Both the position numbers and the translations under genes were made by a program. Below are positions 38,974 to 47,780 of a DNA stretch of 49,230 nucleotides, piece by piece. Location: positions 1 through 49,230 of the IMG/VR virus record IMGVR_UViG_3300031999_000038; one strand, written 5' to 3'. Position 1 is the first letter of the stretch. Every line of letters starts with the position of its first letter. The notes below the pieces were generated by a model. The model was not told the origin of the DNA and made no database searches. It saw nothing but the letters and a program-made list of their open reading frames with translations. This DNA comes from a virus.

Positions 38974-40398
38974 TTAGAGCGTAATATTTACACCGTAACA
39001 TACTGACGTTTCTTTTGCGCTCTGAGCGTGGCCGACGAAGTCGAGGCGCTGGTAAGCTGCAAGCAAGTAACGGTCGTAGGTAGGCAAGTCTTGAACGATA
39101 CGAAGCTGCGGAGCGCGGCGCATGCCAACCATCCAGCGACTGGCGTTAACGATAAGCAAGCTGCCTTTCGAAGATACTGCGCCGTCGAATACGCCGGTCG
39201 CTGCAAGGTCTTCTCTTAGGTGCTGGCTTACTACGATAGGAAGTCCGCCGAGAGCACTAAGCGCACCCTTTAAAATTCCCGCGTTAGGGCCGAATTTATC
39301 GACAGTCGCTACTTGCTCAAGACCCATCAATTGCGCGTATACGGCTGGGCCGCAGACGATAACTAATTGGCTTGGGTCGACGCCGAAGCGTTTCATCTGC
39401 GCGCGCATCTTAAGAAACTTCGCGTAGGTAAATGCGCCAGCTACGTCGAGAGTACCGCCGTTGGCGGAGTTACCCAGAGCAGCCGTACGCAGACCGTTCC
39501 ACAGTTTCTCAGCTTGTAGTGGGCTACCAGCTTCAATGTCGGCGTCGATATGTGGGCCAGTTGAATCGCCTGAGATAATTGCTGCCTCGACTGCTCTAGA
39601 ATGAGCGCGAATTAATTCGCTTTGGGCGATTTTCAAGAAATCAGGCGCGCTGTCTTCGTTTAACTCCTCGCTGATCTGGTGAAAGCATTCCAATTTTTTC
39701 GCGCTCATGACCAGTTTAGAAGTCTTCCACTGGCGCCCTTCGGCTGCTGCGCCTTCGGCTGCGCGCTGTGCTTTCAGTACGTCTTTAACGACTGGAATTT
39801 CGTAAGGCGACTGTGGCATTTTAATTTCAGTAAAGCGCGACTGTAGGCTAGGCTCTAGTTCGTACTCTTCGATGTACTGAGCAGACAGCAGCGTAGGTAC
39901 AAACTCAGCGCCGTAATCAGCTACGGTAGTTCCGAACGCCTTAAGGCGTGGCAGCAGTTCATTGCGACCGAAGTAGGTATCAGTTAGGTTTTTAATCCCA
40001 GCGATACGGTCTTGGTCTGGCGAAGCGCCGACATGATCTAGCGGAGCGCCGTGGAACATCTGAGCGATAGCGCGGCTAGTGTCAACCGAACGCTTCAGAT
40101 TGCGAACCATAGCCTTTAGCTCTGGGTTGACGCCTGCAAAGTGTGGCGCGCCTGTGTTGACGCGGATTAATTGCGCTACGTTAGAAACGCCGAACGCCGA
40201 CAGAGCGCGCTGCTCATCGCTGTTAGAGCGATTGCCGTAGGTGAAGTTGAGCGAATTAGCTTTGACAGATTCTACTTCCTTCTCTGCTGCGGCTTTAGCG
40301 GCTTCATTTTCTAGAAACTTTTTTTCAAGACCTTCAGCGCGGTTTTTTAGTTCCTCGGCAGCCTTCAGTAAGGACGCCACTTCTAAACTCGTCTTCAT
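38974..40398 (-). CDS. major capsid protein, HK97 fold
   Basis: 474 residues from the ATG at 40398 (GGAGTG just upstream; a start 18 codons earlier would overlap the protease). The N-terminal delta-like coiled coil (LEVASLLKAAEELKNRAEGL, then EKKFLENEAAKAAAEKEVES) is typical of a scaffold part removed by the protease. The body has FVPTLLSAQYIEEYELEPSL, the E-loop/A-domain pattern, and SLLIVNASRWMVGMRRAPQL then TYDRYLLAAYQRLDF at the end, as in HK97-type capsids. Confidence 0.9.
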   Translation of the reverse strand: MKTSLEVASLLKAAEELKNRAEGLEKKFLENEAAKAAAEKEVESVKANSLNFTYGNRSNSDEQRALSAFGVSNVAQLIRVNTGAPHFAGVNPELKAMVRNLKRSVDTSRAIAQMFHGAPLDHVGASPDQDRIAGIKNLTDTYFGRNELLPRLKAFGTTVADYGAEFVPTLLSAQYIEEYELEPSLQSRFTEIKMPQSPYEIPVVKDVLKAQRAAEGAAAEGRQWKTSKLVMSAKKLECFHQISEELNEDSAPDFLKIAQSELIRAHSRAVEAAIISGDSTGPHIDADIEAGSPLQAEKLWNGLRTAALGNSANGGTLDVAGAFTYAKFLKMRAQMKRFGVDPSQLVIVCGPAVYAQLMGLEQVATVDKFGPNAGILKGALSALGGLPIVVSQHLREDLAATGVFDGAVSSKGSLLIVNASRWMVGMRRAPQLRIVQDLPTYDRYLLAAYQRLDFVGHAQSAKETSVCYGVNITL

Positions 40399-40432
40399 AA
40401 ACACTCCATAAAAGTTAAAATCAGTGCGCCCT

Positions 40433-41650
40433 TTACGCCCCGATACGCTCATAAATGTCTCTCACACTTTTTAAGTATTCTCTTACTAGACTGGTAGTCT
40501 TGGCAAGCGCTTCGCTATCGCTGTCGGTCTTATCTGCTGGCACTTCAACCGGCGCAGCTTTAGGCGGCTGGTTATTACTCAGGTCTACAATGGCTTGTTT
40601 AACTGCCTGTATCTCAGCGACGAGTTGACCCAGTAGCACGTTAGTTTGACGCGCTAGTAAAAGCGTTTCGTTACCGTCTGTCTCTGGCGGCTGCTTAGGC
40701 AAGGCTTCCGTTGGCTGCTCGCCTTCGGCTGGCGCTTCTGCTGCCTTAGTCTTACCGTCTTCTACAGCGTCTTCGCCTTCCATGGGTTCAGGCGCTGGCT
40801 TGCAGACGCCGACCTTAGCGGTTACGCCGTTATCTAACGGCAAGTCTACGACGTTAGTAAATTCCTCGACTGGCTTAAGGGTCAGTGTCCACACGTCGCC
40901 GTCGTCTGTCAGCGCTTCGGCTTCCCAGCCGTTGGCTACTGCCCACTCTTGAACGCTGGCTTCGTCTTTAAAGTCTGCCTTTGGGAAGGTCAGCGCTTGG
41001 ACTTCTAGTTCCATTTTCTCAGCTTCAGCCTTATCAGCCTTGCCGCTCTGCTCGTCTTCGGTGCTGCTGCTATCAGCGTTCGCATCGTCTTCGCCTTCAG
41101 CCGCCGCCGCGTCTGGCGCAGGCTTCTCAGCAGCCTTAGAAGTAAGTCCATCGTGGGCCTTAAAGTAGCTCTTTACGCTGTCGTAGTCGTAACACTTTGC
41201 GACCGAAAATAATGAATCTTGATTCATAGGTAATGCGACCACGCTCAGTTCAAAAAGTTCTGCTGCTTTAATTTCGGTAACGCCCTTGTCCGACGCTTCG
41301 CTATCAATCATGTCGAAGCCGACACTGAATGCGTTCAGTACGCCCTCGTCGATAAGGTCGCGTATCTTAGTTATCTCTGGGTCGCTGCTGCCGCTGATTC
41401 TGGCCTTGACGTACAAGCCCTCGTCGCGCGCTTCGACCGCTGTAACCTTACCGATAGGTTTAGACTTATCGTGATTAAAGAGAACGATAGGGTTCTTATG
41501 AAAGTTATCTAGCTGCCATGCCGACTTTGGAATGATATCGCCGCCACGGTCTACGATGGCTTTATTAGCCCAGCCTTGAATCGTAATACCCTTGCCGCTA
41601 GTTGCGATTTTTTCGATTAGGCCGAATTCAGCCTTATGCTTTACGCTCAC
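40433..41650 (-). CDS. prohead protease with fused scaffold-like domain
   Basis: 405 residues. Residues 1-155 are a U35/HK97-type protease: NPIVLFNHDKSKPIGKV with catalytic H60, NAFSVGF with S109, and ELSVVALP. After it comes a long acidic, alanine/glutamate-rich region (about 170-350) and a C-terminal helix (LVREYLKSVRDIYERIG), as expected for an internal scaffold. HK97 itself has no separate scaffold but uses the capsid N-terminus, so a protease-scaffold fusion is a variation. Located between portal and capsid, the normal place. Confidence 0.85.
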   Translation of the reverse strand: MSVKHKAEFGLIEKIATSGKGITIQGWANKAIVDRGGDIIPKSAWQLDNFHKNPIVLFNHDKSKPIGKVTAVEARDEGLYVKARISGSSDPEITKIRDLIDEGVLNAFSVGFDMIDSEASDKGVTEIKAAELFELSVVALPMNQDSLFSVAKCYDYDSVKSYFKAHDGLTSKAAEKPAPDAAAAEGEDDANADSSSTEDEQSGKADKAEAEKMELEVQALTFPKADFKDEASVQEWAVANGWEAEALTDDGDVWTLTLKPVEEFTNVVDLPLDNGVTAKVGVCKPAPEPMEGEDAVEDGKTKAAEAPAEGEQPTEALPKQPPETDGNETLLLARQTNVLLGQLVAEIQAVKQAIVDLSNNQPPKAAPVEVPADKTDSDSEALAKTTSLVREYLKSVRDIYERIGA

Positions 41651-41651
41651 G

Positions 41652-44174
41652 TTATTCCCCTTCGGTATGCTCTTTATCTAGGTCGCCGAAGCCGATAGCT
41701 TCCGCGTCTTCTTTACTCACAGCTACTACGCGGCAGCGACACTGGATTACGTCGCCCTTCTCGCCCCTCGGATCGCGCGGGTACATAAGGTCGTTAGAGA
41801 ATGCCTTATCGCTATCGACTACCTCGCCCTGCAGCTTCCAGTGATCGAACGGCGAATTCTGGTAAAGACCGTCTGGGTTAGTCTCGCCCCTTACGCGCTT
41901 GTCGCCAGCGTTAACCCACATTTTACGCATCGGCCCTAGCACTCGCTCTGCGTCTTTAATCGCTGCGGCGTGTCCAATGCTGGCTGCTGTTAGTACCTCG
42001 GTACGCGCGATAACCATCGCTCTGCCCGATACGCTGCCGTACTGGTCGAACACTTCCTGTATCTGCTTAGCTATGTCGACGATGCGTAGATTATTTTCTA
42101 TCGCAGCTTCAATAACGCTCATGACGGCTTCGGTAGTAGTTGTAGTCGTAAGGTCGAAGGCTGCTATACCTCTAGCTTCTAGAAGTAGACGGCGGTTTTT
42201 TTCGCTGCGTTCCTTCACTGCCTGTAGCTTAGCTTCGTCCTGACTATTAAACGACATAACCACGGTACTGTCGTAGCCGACGTTGACGTGAGTTATTAGC
42301 TCGTCTGATAGGCCGTCTAGATACTGTTCCCCTAGCTCCGCAAACGATTCGGTTATGCGCTTGCGTAATTCTTTTTTGCTCGGTAGCTCTGGGTCAGCCT
42401 TCTCAGTACCTTTAATGATCCTCGCGGCAGCGGCAGCTTGACCAGCGAACACGTCTAGTACGCGCTTAAAGACTTTAGTAGTCGTATCTTCGTTAGACCG
42501 CCTTAGCTCTGCATCGGTCTTACCAAACCAGTCGCCTGCTGACTTTGCGAATAGATCGAAACGGGCGATGTTTGTCGCGTTCAATTCTAAAGTATTTACT
42601 TCCTGTTCTAAAGTCTGCTGCTCGTCTGGCGTGTCTGTCGGCTGCGCGGGCGGCTGCGTCGTGTTATCTACTGGCGGCTGCTCGCCTACCTGAGTGTCGG
42701 CAAGAACTGCCAGGGCGTCGGCTTCGCTGAGCGCGAACGATATCCTAATGATAGCTAGGGCGCTGTCTCGCGTGATTTCGCCGCGCGAGAACCTGGCGAC
42801 TATCTCCATAAGGCTTGCTACCTGCGCGCCGTTAAGGGCCTGCTGCGGCGACGTAACCTGGTTAGCTGCGGCGGCGGCTGCTATCGTCGGGTCTGCCGTG
42901 GCTGCTGCGTCGGTAGCAGGCGTCGCAGACGTAGCTGGCGCGGCTGCTGCCGTTGGCATATAGAGCGGCGCGGGGCCGACCTGGAAACCGTTAGCGACTG
43001 GGTCTAAGTCGTATAGCTTAGCCCGGACTTCGTTAAGTGTATGGGTAGCCAGTAGCTGCTGCGCTAGCACAGCCTTGTGCGCCTGGTCTTCTTGAAGTAC
43101 GTCTACGTCGGATACGTCGAATTCAAGGAAGTAGCCAGGGCCTAGCTCTTTAGCAAAAAACTTCGTTAGGCTTCCAGCGATACGGCGCATGACGCTGCGT
43201 AGCTGACCTGCCCAGAAATTCTTGATAGCTGTCTTATATTCCTCGCTACCGAGCGACCCCGATTCGGCTAAGCCTAGCTCGTGCTTCGGTACTTGGAGCA
43301 AGTTAATAATAGTTTCGCGGTTACTCTTGATGTAGTCGATAAGCTGCTGGTCGGCTAGCGTATGGGTCATCGTCTGAGCGGTTACGCCCTTTGGTAGAAT
43401 CATAGTACGGCGCTGATTAGTGCGACCGTGGTAGCTGTTTTCTACGGAGCGTAAAAGCCGTTTAGCTTTTTCCTCGTTCGTAGCTTCTGACACTTCTAGA
43501 ATCAAACCAGGCTGCGCGCCCTTCTGATAAAAGTTATTCAGGTACTGGGCCGTAAAGCGGTTAAAGAGCACTGGCATCTTGCCAGGGATAAAGGGGCTTA
43601 GGCCGTAGATGCGACTGGAAGGGTTAGGCCGCCTAATGTGGCAGATTTCTTCTGGCTTAAAGCTAATCGCCTTACGCCCTACGTCCTGCTGATAGTAAAC
43701 CCGGTATCCCTTTATGCCGCCGACAGTGTCTACATCGACGTTAGTAGCTTCACTTGGTAGTAAAATTAGCTGGCCTGTTTTTTTAGCGCGCCAGATAAAC
43801 TCGTTACCCATAAGCACGTCGTCGACTACGAGCGAGTACATGAAGGCGTGGTAGTCTTGCTCGTCGTTAGGGCTTTCCAGTAGTGTCTGTACGCCGTGGC
43901 CTTCGGCTGGCTTAACTATCTTTTTACCGTTAACGATTTCCTCGCGCATAACGCGCAGCCACTGGCTAGAAATCTTAGACGCGATACGGTCGCAGACGAT
44001 GTAGACCCAGTCTTCTGTGTAAAACAGATTCTTTAAAGCCATAGGGTCGATGGCTTGTCGTGGGTCTTGCGCGATGTAAGAGCTACCGCTATCGGCGATT
44101 ATCTCAGAGGCTAAACCTTTAGCCTGGAAGTCGTCGATCTCGATGTAGTCCACGTCGTCAGTCGTCTTCGTCAT
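41652..44174 (-). CDS. portal protein fused to a MuF-like minor head protein
   Basis: 840 residues. Residues 1-400 are an HK97-type portal (EDWVYIVCDRIASKISSQWL, IRRPNPSSRIYGLSPFIPGK, NFYQKGAQPGLILEVSEATN, VPKHELGLAESGSLG). An alanine/proline-rich linker runs to about 510. The rest carries a MuF (phage Mu gpF-like) domain with ARTEVLTAASIGHAAAIKDA, KMWVNAGDKRVRGETNPDGL and the closing VIQCRCRVVAV. The two are normally separate neighbouring genes. TerL overlaps the start by 17 bases. The portal ring forms the DNA entry vertex; MuF proteins are internal head or ejection proteins. Confidence 0.85.
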   Translation of the reverse strand: MTKTTDDVDYIEIDDFQAKGLASEIIADSGSSYIAQDPRQAIDPMALKNLFYTEDWVYIVCDRIASKISSQWLRVMREEIVNGKKIVKPAEGHGVQTLLESPNDEQDYHAFMYSLVVDDVLMGNEFIWRAKKTGQLILLPSEATNVDVDTVGGIKGYRVYYQQDVGRKAISFKPEEICHIRRPNPSSRIYGLSPFIPGKMPVLFNRFTAQYLNNFYQKGAQPGLILEVSEATNEEKAKRLLRSVENSYHGRTNQRRTMILPKGVTAQTMTHTLADQQLIDYIKSNRETIINLLQVPKHELGLAESGSLGSEEYKTAIKNFWAGQLRSVMRRIAGSLTKFFAKELGPGYFLEFDVSDVDVLQEDQAHKAVLAQQLLATHTLNEVRAKLYDLDPVANGFQVGPAPLYMPTAAAAPATSATPATDAAATADPTIAAAAAANQVTSPQQALNGAQVASLMEIVARFSRGEITRDSALAIIRISFALSEADALAVLADTQVGEQPPVDNTTQPPAQPTDTPDEQQTLEQEVNTLELNATNIARFDLFAKSAGDWFGKTDAELRRSNEDTTTKVFKRVLDVFAGQAAAAARIIKGTEKADPELPSKKELRKRITESFAELGEQYLDGLSDELITHVNVGYDSTVVMSFNSQDEAKLQAVKERSEKNRRLLLEARGIAAFDLTTTTTTEAVMSVIEAAIENNLRIVDIAKQIQEVFDQYGSVSGRAMVIARTEVLTAASIGHAAAIKDAERVLGPMRKMWVNAGDKRVRGETNPDGLYQNSPFDHWKLQGEVVDSDKAFSNDLMYPRDPRGEKGDVIQCRCRVVAVSKEDAEAIGFGDLDKEHTEGE

Positions 44175-45513
44175 CGTCTAGACCTTGATATAAGCGTTCT
44201 AACTCGCTTAGCGGCTGCGGCTGTAAGTCTTCAATGTATGCTATGTCGCTTAGTCTGGTAGCGTAGTCTAATAGCGCCATGTGAGCAAGCAACAGCGCAC
44301 AGACTGAATCGTCGTGACCCGTCGACGCGCCGTACTTAAGTAAACCGACGCTACTAGTTTGTACTTCAAAACTATCTAGCTCGGCTAAAAGCAGCGGCCA
44401 ATTCGGTATCAAGACAGCCCGCTGCTCGAACGCCGTTATAAGTCTGTTTACCATTTCTGATTTCGATGCATTAGTAAAAACTACACCTTTATAGTTTAGG
44501 TCAGTGTAGCTAAGCTGGTCGTCTATCGCCATACCTACGCCGGTCTTATCGTGGTAGACGGCTTCGCACGTTTTAAATTTACGCGAGAATAGAACTAGGC
44601 TGCGAATCGCTTCGGTATACGCCTGCCTGTGGAAGCGCTGAAAGCCAACCACCTTGCGGCTTTCAAGGTCGATTGCAATGAAGGCGCAGTAGTCGACCGT
44701 CTTCGCCCAGTCTGCCCCGATTACTACGTTCATTTCGTCGACGCCGCTGGCAAACCATTTCTGGCTGTCGCCGTACATGTCTAGCTCGTCTGTCCAGATA
44801 CACTTCCTGTACTCTGGGAACACGTCGCCCTCGTCTTCAAACTCAGCCAGGTAATACTGCCGGAACAGCCGCGCGCTTAGGTTACGCCTAGCCGATTCAA
44901 TTGCTTCTCTGGGTACGTGTGGGTTATCCGACGTGGGCGCTGTGATAAATATTTTCTTTGGTAGCCTGCCTTCGTGCTTCGCCCGCGCCATTTCGTCAGC
45001 CGCTTCCATACATTTTTTATGGAACCAGTTCTTACCCAGTGGGGTCGATATAAAAAGCATAGGCCCGCGCGTTACGGTAACCGTAGTCTTAGCCGATGCG
45101 TATACGTCGGCCTTCATCTTAGCGGCTTCGTCAAACACGTAGCCCGCTATGCCGTGTCCTTCAAGGCTTACAGGGTTCTGCGCGTGAAAAAATTGGATGC
45201 AGCTACCGTTATGCGGAACGCTTGCCTGTAGGCCAGAGTAGTTAAGCTTTACGTGCGGCGGCGGCGGTAGAATAGTTTTAACGTAAGACCAGCCTATTTT
45301 ACTCTGAGAGAAATACGGCGCCACCCAGCGAAGGATAGCCCGCTCTTTAGCAAACACGCCGTTAACGATGGCAGCCGAAGCGCTAATGGTCTTGCCCCAC
45401 TTAGTACCGCAGGCTACCCATATTTCTTCGATACCAGAGTGTAGGAACGTCTGCATGATGAAAGCCTGCTTAGTCCCGTGAGCAGCAGGCGGGTCGATAA
45501 TAAACTGCGCCAT
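44158..45513 (-). CDS. terL: terminase large subunit
   Basis: 451 residues. ATPase domain with Walker A ACGTKWGKT (34-42) and Walker B GYVFDEA (D128, E129), then the RNase H-like nuclease with acidic residues in VVIGADWAKT (D268), AVYHDKTGVG (D322) and GHDDSVCALL (D401, D402). It packages DNA into the prohead and cuts it. It lies directly upstream of the portal. The small subunit candidate is 2.5 kb upstream on the same strand. Confidence 0.95.
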   Translation of the reverse strand: MAQFIIDPPAAHGTKQAFIMQTFLHSGIEEIWVACGTKWGKTISASAAIVNGVFAKERAILRWVAPYFSQSKIGWSYVKTILPPPPHVKLNYSGLQASVPHNGSCIQFFHAQNPVSLEGHGIAGYVFDEAAKMKADVYASAKTTVTVTRGPMLFISTPLGKNWFHKKCMEAADEMARAKHEGRLPKKIFITAPTSDNPHVPREAIESARRNLSARLFRQYYLAEFEDEGDVFPEYRKCIWTDELDMYGDSQKWFASGVDEMNVVIGADWAKTVDYCAFIAIDLESRKVVGFQRFHRQAYTEAIRSLVLFSRKFKTCEAVYHDKTGVGMAIDDQLSYTDLNYKGVVFTNASKSEMVNRLITAFEQRAVLIPNWPLLLAELDSFEVQTSSVGLLKYGASTGHDDSVCALLLAHMALLDYATRLSDIAYIEDLQPQPLSELERLYQGLDDDEDD

Positions 45514-45531
45514 TGTTAGCCTAGTGTTTTA

Positions 45532-45828
45532 CTATTTCTTAAATACTAGGTTATCAAGGATGAGCCTGTAAATAGGTTCCTCTAATTTATAAATAAGGCT
45601 GTGCGGTATGTAGATACCGTATTCATACTCGATGGCGTGCAGTAGCTCGTGTATCAAAGTTACTGCCTTCTCTTCTTTACTCAAGCTTGAAACTATCACA
45701 ATTTCTTTTGTAGTATTGTTACAGACCCCGACGGCGGTAGGGTCCACGTCGATGCGCTTACAAAAAACTAAATCCCATACATTCTCGCCTACGATAATTT
45801 CGCGCGGCAAGTCACGCAGTCGCCACAT
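45532..45828 (-). CDS. small zinc metallopeptidase-like protein (HExxH)
   Basis: 98 residues with VTLIHELLHAIEYEYGI (zinc-binding HExxH, plus a downstream E in KLEEPIYRLI that may be the third ligand). This resembles compact gluzincin/SprT-like domains found in many phage packaging regions. Two bases separate it from the MPE gene. Substrate and role unknown; virion maturation or anti-host action are both possible. Confidence 0.7.
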   Translation of the reverse strand: MWRLRDLPREIIVGENVWDLVFCKRIDVDPTAVGVCNNTTKEIVIVSSLSKEEKAVTLIHELLHAIEYEYGIYIPHSLIYKLEEPIYRLILDNLVFKK

Positions 45829-45829
45829 G

Positions 45830-46522
45830 CTAGCCCCTTTCGTATGGCAGTAGGATTGGAGTTAGACCGCCGTCGACCACGACGCCTACGCCTAGCCAGG
45901 ATTTGAATTTGGAATTCTGCGAGTACGCGAAAGCGTAAGCGTCCTGATCTATCAGACAGCCTACGTTCATACCCCAGCGCCTGCCGTTATCCGTTACTAT
46001 GTGAGCGATACCGGCGTTACTGTGAAGGTGTCCGAAGACGACATTAAGGCCCTTATCTACTGCAGCCTGACGGTAGGCCGTCGACCCGCTATAGCCGACG
46101 CCGTGAAACATAAAGACGGGCTGGCGCTGCATTTTAATCAGCCAGCTATCCTTCCACTGCCAGCCAATCGGAGCGCCGAGAATTTCTTTATAGTCGCGCA
46201 TAAACTGGGCAGGGATACCAGACGCCGACGCCTTCCTAGCCCAGCGCGTACCGTGGTTACTTACGGCAAGCTTCATTTTAGGAAACGCCTTATACCACTG
46301 CCTAAGCTTGTCACGCGATTCCCTTAGCTCGCTGCTCGGCGTGTGTAGAGCGTCGGGGCTTTTATCCCACTGCCCACCGAAGTACTGATCTACCTCGTCG
46401 CCGACGTGGTAAATGCAGTCGCTAGGTATTCGGTATTCCTTAGCTACAGCTTTACAGAACCGTAGCGCGTGGTCTGCCTCGAACGGTATTTGTGTGTCAG
46501 ATATAAATAGCGCCCTACGCAT
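45830..46522 (-). CDS. calcineurin-like metallophosphoesterase
   Basis: 230 residues from the ATG at 46522; a GTG six codons earlier is possible. Metal-site motifs in order: LFISDTQIPF (D-x-Q in place of D-x-H), YHVGDEVDQYFGG (GD..D), AVSNHGTRW (N-H), VFMFHGVGYSG (H) and VFGHLHSN (GHxH). Typical phage MPE, hydrolysing phosphodiesters or phosphomonoesters; substrate unknown. The start codon lies in a short perfect hairpin. Confidence 0.85.
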   Translation of the reverse strand: MRRALFISDTQIPFEADHALRFCKAVAKEYRIPSDCIYHVGDEVDQYFGGQWDKSPDALHTPSSELRESRDKLRQWYKAFPKMKLAVSNHGTRWARKASASGIPAQFMRDYKEILGAPIGWQWKDSWLIKMQRQPVFMFHGVGYSGSTAYRQAAVDKGLNVVFGHLHSNAGIAHIVTDNGRRWGMNVGCLIDQDAYAFAYSQNSKFKSWLGVGVVVDGGLTPILLPYERG

Positions 46523-46527
46523 AGGGC
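46512..46527. promoter_or_regulatory. perfect hairpin at the MPE start codon
   Basis: GCCCTA-TGCG-TAGGGC on the minus strand: the ATG at 46522-46520 is half in the stem and half in the loop. No ribosome site is visible upstream. It could limit translation initiation or bind a regulator. Confidence 0.4.
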
Positions 46528-46613
46528 AGACCGTGTACACAGGATAGGTTTACTTTAGAACGTACAGTAATACTAGTAACTGGGTCGCATTGCCGCATTA
46601 TGTTACCCGCCAT

Positions 46614-46643
46614 TTGATCTAAACTGTGTGGTGTGGTTATTAT
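46614..46643 (+). promoter_or_regulatory. promoter of the plus-strand islet
   Basis: -35 TTGATC (46614-46619), 18-base spacer, -10 TATTAT (46638-46643), about 40 bases before the ATG at 46684. GGGGTA follows as ribosome site. Confidence 0.55.
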
Positions 46644-46683
46644 TTTATCACGCCGACATAGATTAAAGAAAACGGGGTAGCCT

Positions 46684-46872
46684 ATGGGCTTCTGTGCAGA
46701 TTGCGAACAGACGGTAAACGAGCGCGCTATTAAAAAAGAAACGCGAACTACTGTCCGAGGTAGTAGCGTCGTATCGGTAGACTTCTACTATTTCGAGTGT
46801 GAGCACTGCCACGAGCGTTACTATATAAACGGCCCTAGCTTTAATTTTGCAGAGGCTAAAAGTGACAAATGA
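46684..46872 (+). CDS. zinc-ribbon protein, 62 aa
   Basis: 62 residues with two CxxC pairs (FCADCEQ and FECEHCHERYY), as in a small treble-clef or zinc-ribbon fold. GGGG precedes the ATG by 7 bases. First gene of a three-gene plus-strand islet lying against the direction of the packaging genes. Likely nucleic-acid or protein binding; no family name. Confidence 0.65.
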   Translation: MGFCADCEQTVNERAIKKETRTTVRGSSVVSVDFYYFECEHCHERYYINGPSFNFAEAKSDK

Positions 46873-47107
46873 AAAAAAATACTGGGGCATAGACGAGCTA
46901 GCTACAGTAAAAAAAGTGTGCTTTAAGGTATGCGTAAAACAGATGGCCGACGTTAGAGCTATAGCCTACTTTCAAAAAAAGCAGATTCAAGACGTAGTAA
47001 CGCGCGCCCTCGAACTGCTCATAGCTGAAGCCACAGCCGACGCAGATATAGAAGCGATACGCCAAAAACATAACTCGTTCCTAAAGCGCCATGCGCCGAA
47101 GCTATAA
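46862..47107 (+). CDS. ribbon-helix-helix-like protein, 81 aa
   Basis: 81 residues from the GTG at 46862 (AGAGG six bases upstream, overlapping the end of the zinc-ribbon gene). The middle reads FKVCVKQMADVRAIAYFQKK, then QIQDVVTRALELLIAEA: a beta strand and two helices as in CopG/ParG-type regulators, with a basic C-terminus. Probably a transcription regulator of the islet or of the flanking packaging genes. Confidence 0.6.
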   Translation: MTNEKKYWGIDELATVKKVCFKVCVKQMADVRAIAYFQKKQIQDVVTRALELLIAEATADADIEAIRQKHNSFLKRHAPKL

Positions 47108-47258
47108 AGACAGGCTGGTAACTGCCGTTGGCGTTACGCTTCTCGTCGGAGCGTTCGCCTTGCTCGGTCTGGTAAGTCTGCTGGCTATCGAAGCTATAAG
47201 AATTCGTCACCACGCGCTTACCGTACCGGATCCGGTTCACAGGTTCAGACCTGATTAA
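47091..47258 (+). CDS. small membrane protein, 55 aa
   Basis: 55 residues from the ATG at 47091, overlapping the RHH gene. One membrane helix (LVTAVGVTLLVGAFALLGLV) between a basic N-terminus (MRRSYKDR) and a histidine/arginine-rich tail. Its end overlaps the convergent HNH gene by 14 bases. No family recognised. Confidence 0.5.
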   Translation: MRRSYKDRLVTAVGVTLLVGAFALLGLVSLLAIEAIRIRHHALTVPDPVHRFRPD

Positions 47259-47610
47259 CTAAAAACCGCTCGACGCTGGCTATGTAGTCTACCGCAGTGT
47301 CGTAGTCGTAAACTTGCGGGACGTGCAGGGCGTAGCGTACCTCTAGCCATTCCTTTAGCATGTCTGCCATGTAGACTTCGGGACAAATACCGTGATCCTG
47401 CCAGAAGCTTTTTTCGCCCTGGTCGTGAAGCTTGCGGTGATAGAACTGATTAAGCGGGACGCATCGGTAGTCGCTAGGCTTTAGACCCATGCCGCCGCCA
47501 TGCGGAGCGTAGCGACAATGGTGGGCGACTACGCCGTACTCACTCTCTGAAACAATACACGGCTTAGACCTAACGAATTCTAGATAAGATTTATCCCTCG
47601 GTGTCTTCAT
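47245..47610 (-). CDS. HNH endonuclease-like protein (Ref/DUF968-like)
   Basis: 121 residues. YLEFVRSKPCIVSE, then VAHHCRYAPHGGGMGLKPSD, YRCVPLNQFYHRKLHDQG. The HH...H..LH pattern and MGLKPSD...VPL match the Ref/DUF968 type of HNH nucleases, although the usual CxxC zinc pair is reduced to a single cysteine. HNH proteins near the terminase often assist genome packaging in HK97-like phages. ATGA overlap with the zinc-ribbon gene upstream. Confidence 0.75.
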   Translation of the reverse strand: MKTPRDKSYLEFVRSKPCIVSESEYGVVAHHCRYAPHGGGMGLKPSDYRCVPLNQFYHRKLHDQGEKSFWQDHGICPEVYMADMLKEWLEVRYALHVPQVYDYDTAVDYIASVERFLVNQV

Positions 47611-47780
47611 TCGCCGTCGCCCTCTAGCCTAGCTATCAGTAGCCTAAATTCTTTACGCGCGCCTTTATGTGAAAACACCTTACGACACTCTATACCGCAC
47701 TCGTAACACTTAAAGTAAAAACCGCCGTCGAATTCTAGTTCGGCGTACTCGCCGCAGATGCAAGGCAGGCTGTCCCTCAT
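47607..47780 (-). CDS. zinc-ribbon protein, 57 aa
   Basis: 57 residues: LPCICGEYAELEFDGGFYFK and then CYECGIECRKVFSHKGARKE, with two CxC/CxxC pairs and more cysteine, so a small zinc ribbon. Starts and ends with ATGA overlaps between the neighbouring genes. No specific function. Confidence 0.6.
   Translation of the reverse strand: MRDSLPCICGEYAELEFDGGFYFKCYECGIECRKVFSHKGARKEFRLLIARLEGDGE

Noticed and set aside
46663-46890. 75-codon minus-strand frame opposite the zinc-ribbon gene
   Set aside because: Antisense to a gene with promoter, ribosome site and CxxC pairs. Its own start has no support.
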